The notes under the pieces were generated by a model. The model had not been told where the DNA came from and searched no databases. It saw only the letters and a program-made list of their open reading frames with translations. 14,102 nt of DNA, taken from the NCBI GenBank assembly GCA_002494215.1, contig DLBF01000170.1, positions 1 through 14,102 of the forward strand. Direction: 5' to 3'. Source of the stretch: Prevotellaceae bacterium UBA7028. GTDB lineage: Bacteria > Bacteroidota > Bacteroidia > Bacteroidales > Bacteroidaceae. Below, piece by piece: positions 12,959 through 14,102 of the stretch. Every line of letters starts with the position of its first letter. Within the stretch, counting starts at the first letter, position 1. A program made the position numbers and the translations under genes.

Positions 12959-13812
12959 CAATATCTAGTGCTCGGATGGCTTGGCAGCGTTTCATGCATA
13001 ACGATGCCTTGCGCCGTCGTCTCTACATCACTATTTTCCAGAGTGATACACCCTTAGGCAAAGCCTTTGATGTGGCCTTGCTTTGGTGTATAGTGTTAAG
13101 TATTCTGATTGTAGTAGTGGAGAGCACTAGGGGGATTCCCATTCTTGCAAAGCAGGTGTTCACGGTACTGGAGTATGTCTTCACCTTCTTCTTTACCCTC
13201 GAATACCTCTTGCGTCTGTATTGTTCACCTCAGCCGCGCAAATATGCTTTCAGCTTTTTTGGTATAGTAGATTTGCTCAGTACGCTGCCGTTGTATGTGG
13301 GGTGGATATTTGGTCCTGTACGTTACCTGATGGTGGTTCGTACGTTCCGTCTGATAAGGGTGTTCCGTGTGTTCAAGCTGTTCAGTTTCCTCGAGGAAGG
13401 CGACCTCTTGCTTCGCTCCCTTATGCTCAGTAGCCGCAAGATTATGGTGTTCTTCCTCTTCATGGTCATCATGGTAATATCTATGGGAACCCTCATGTAT
13501 ATGGTCGAGGGAAATGTAAAGGGGACGCCCTTTACGGACATCCCCACCAGTATCTATTGGGCTGTTGTTACCATGACCACCGTGGGTTATGGCGATATTG
13601 CTCCTGTCACCCCTGTGGGACGTTTCCTCAGTGCCATCATCATGCTGATGGGTTATACCATATTGGCTGTTCCCACGGGTATTGTCAGTGCCCAGTTCGT
13701 TCACGACCATGGAAAAACCGCTACTCCTCAGCGTAAATGCAAGGAGTGCGGCAGTCCTTTACCCCAGAAGGCTCACTTCTGTCCTCATTGCGGGGTAGAA
13801 GTGGTAGAGTAG
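12949..13812 (+). CDS. Voltage-gated-type potassium channel with C-terminal zinc ribbon
   Basis: This 287-residue inner-membrane protein fits the six-helix ion transport family. Helices are near residues 38-60, 70-90, 101-120, the voltage-sensor S4 at 124-146 (RYLMVVRTFRLIRVFRVFK, arginines every third residue), 164-187, and 225-250. The selectivity filter TMTTVGYGD (208-216) is the potassium signature. After the last helix, residues 262-284 hold CKECG...CPHCG (C264, C267, C278, C281), a zinc-ribbon pattern not standard for these channels. Four such monomers would form one pore. Starts at 12949, 12976 and 12994 are all possible; the first lies in an intergenic repeat, so the true start may be 12976. 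It is close to nagA but functionally unrelated as far as I can see. Confidence 0.88.
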   Translation: MKNPISSARMAWQRFMHNDALRRRLYITIFQSDTPLGKAFDVALLWCIVLSILIVVVESTRGIPILAKQVFTVLEYVFTFFFTLEYLLRLYCSPQPRKYAFSFFGIVDLLSTLPLYVGWIFGPVRYLMVVRTFRLIRVFRVFKLFSFLEEGDLLLRSLMLSSRKIMVFFLFMVIMVISMGTLMYMVEGNVKGTPFTDIPTSIYWAVVTMTTVGYGDIAPVTPVGRFLSAIIMLMGYTILAVPTGIVSAQFVHDHGKTATPQRKCKECGSPLPQKAHFCPHCGVEVVE

Positions 13813-13816
13813 GGGA

Positions 13817-14102
13817 TTAAACCTCAAAGTCCAGACAAGTACGCTGAACCGTATAGGGGCGTACCTTTGTGTCTGCCACAGCCACGTGGGCAGGGTGTGT
13901 GGCGTATGCCTTCAATGCCTCGGGGCTCTCCAGCGTAGAGTCCAACATCACGTCGCAGTTGCTGGATGCCAGTCGGCCGCTGATATTTACTACTACGTCT
14001 ACCAGTCCGGGGACTTTTCCTTTCAGTCCTTCCAGTCCTTCTTTAATACCTTTCTTAATCTGTGTCTTCTCTTCTTCAGAGAGTTCTGGATTCAGTGTCC
14101 AG
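13817..14102 (-). CDS. Dabb-domain (stress-responsive alpha/beta-barrel) protein, 3' part
   Basis: Ninety-four C-terminal residues are visible; the start is beyond the window. The pattern resembles the Dabb family: EEEKTQIKKGIKEGLEGLKGKVPGL forms the long helix and loop, VDVVVNISGRLASSNCDVMLDSTLESPEALKAYATHPAHVAV is the typical core with YxxHPxHV, and RPYTVQRTCLDFEV is the last strand. Dabb proteins are small ferredoxin-like dimers of about 95-110 residues, linked in some organisms to stress or to polyketide cyclisation; the function here is unknown. The visible part is therefore nearly the whole protein. It converges on the channel gene, with 4 bp between the two stop codons and no obvious terminator. 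Confidence 0.85.
   Translation of the reverse strand, partial: WTLNPELSEEEKTQIKKGIKEGLEGLKGKVPGLVDVVVNISGRLASSNCDVMLDSTLESPEALKAYATHPAHVAVADTKVRPYTVQRTCLDFEV

Noticed and set aside
1..14102. tRNA or rRNA genes
   Set aside because: No cloverleaf or rRNA-like segment was recognised by eye on either strand.

Overview
The window looks like DNA from a Prevotella-type member of the Bacteroidales. The promoters I can see match the Bacteroidetes pattern (TTTG, 19-20 bp, TAnnTTTG). Shine-Dalgarno sites are absent. A large secreted protein ends in a type IX secretion-like sorting tail (GVYIVKGQKVLIK). GlmM and NagA also read as Bacteroidales-like. This is judged from sequence style and remembered families only; no search was run.

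Layout. (1) 1-780: 3' part of an MBL/beta-CASP nuclease-like gene, AT-rich compared with the right half. (2) 781-1221: gap holding two hairpins; the second looks like the rep terminator. (3) 1222-5152: a complete plasmid-style replication and partition module. It has a leftward replication initiator whose last ~80 residues resemble DnaA domain I, then an origin at 2760-3410. The origin has two 13-bp AT-rich direct repeats and two oppositely oriented iteron arrays with 22-bp phasing, around an AT-rich core. After that comes a long array of 8-bp boxes (3463-3750), parA, a second array of the same boxes (4703-4784), and a small ribbon-helix-helix protein that probably binds them. (4) 5171-6460: leftward G3E (CobW/COG0523) GTPase with a His/Asp/Cys metal loop. 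(5) 6604-10209: secreted CotH-kinase protein with dockerin, cohesin-like, Ig-like and sorting domains. (6) 10246-12887: glmM and nagA, two amino-sugar genes. (7) 12949-13812: voltage-sensor-type K+ channel with a C-terminal zinc ribbon. (8) 13817-14102: leftward partial Dabb-domain protein.

How it fits together. The replication/partition module sits directly beside genes that look chromosomal, including the normally essential glmM. Some Prevotella species carry two chromosomes. The best single explanation is therefore that this is the origin/centromere region of a secondary chromosome (chromid); an integrated plasmid is the main alternative. The most novel-looking parts are the initiator with a DnaA-domain-I-like tail and the roughly 35-40 tandem 8-bp boxes around parA. 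The downstream genes form a rightward run, away from the origin, for protein display at the surface, amino-sugar recycling and ion transport.
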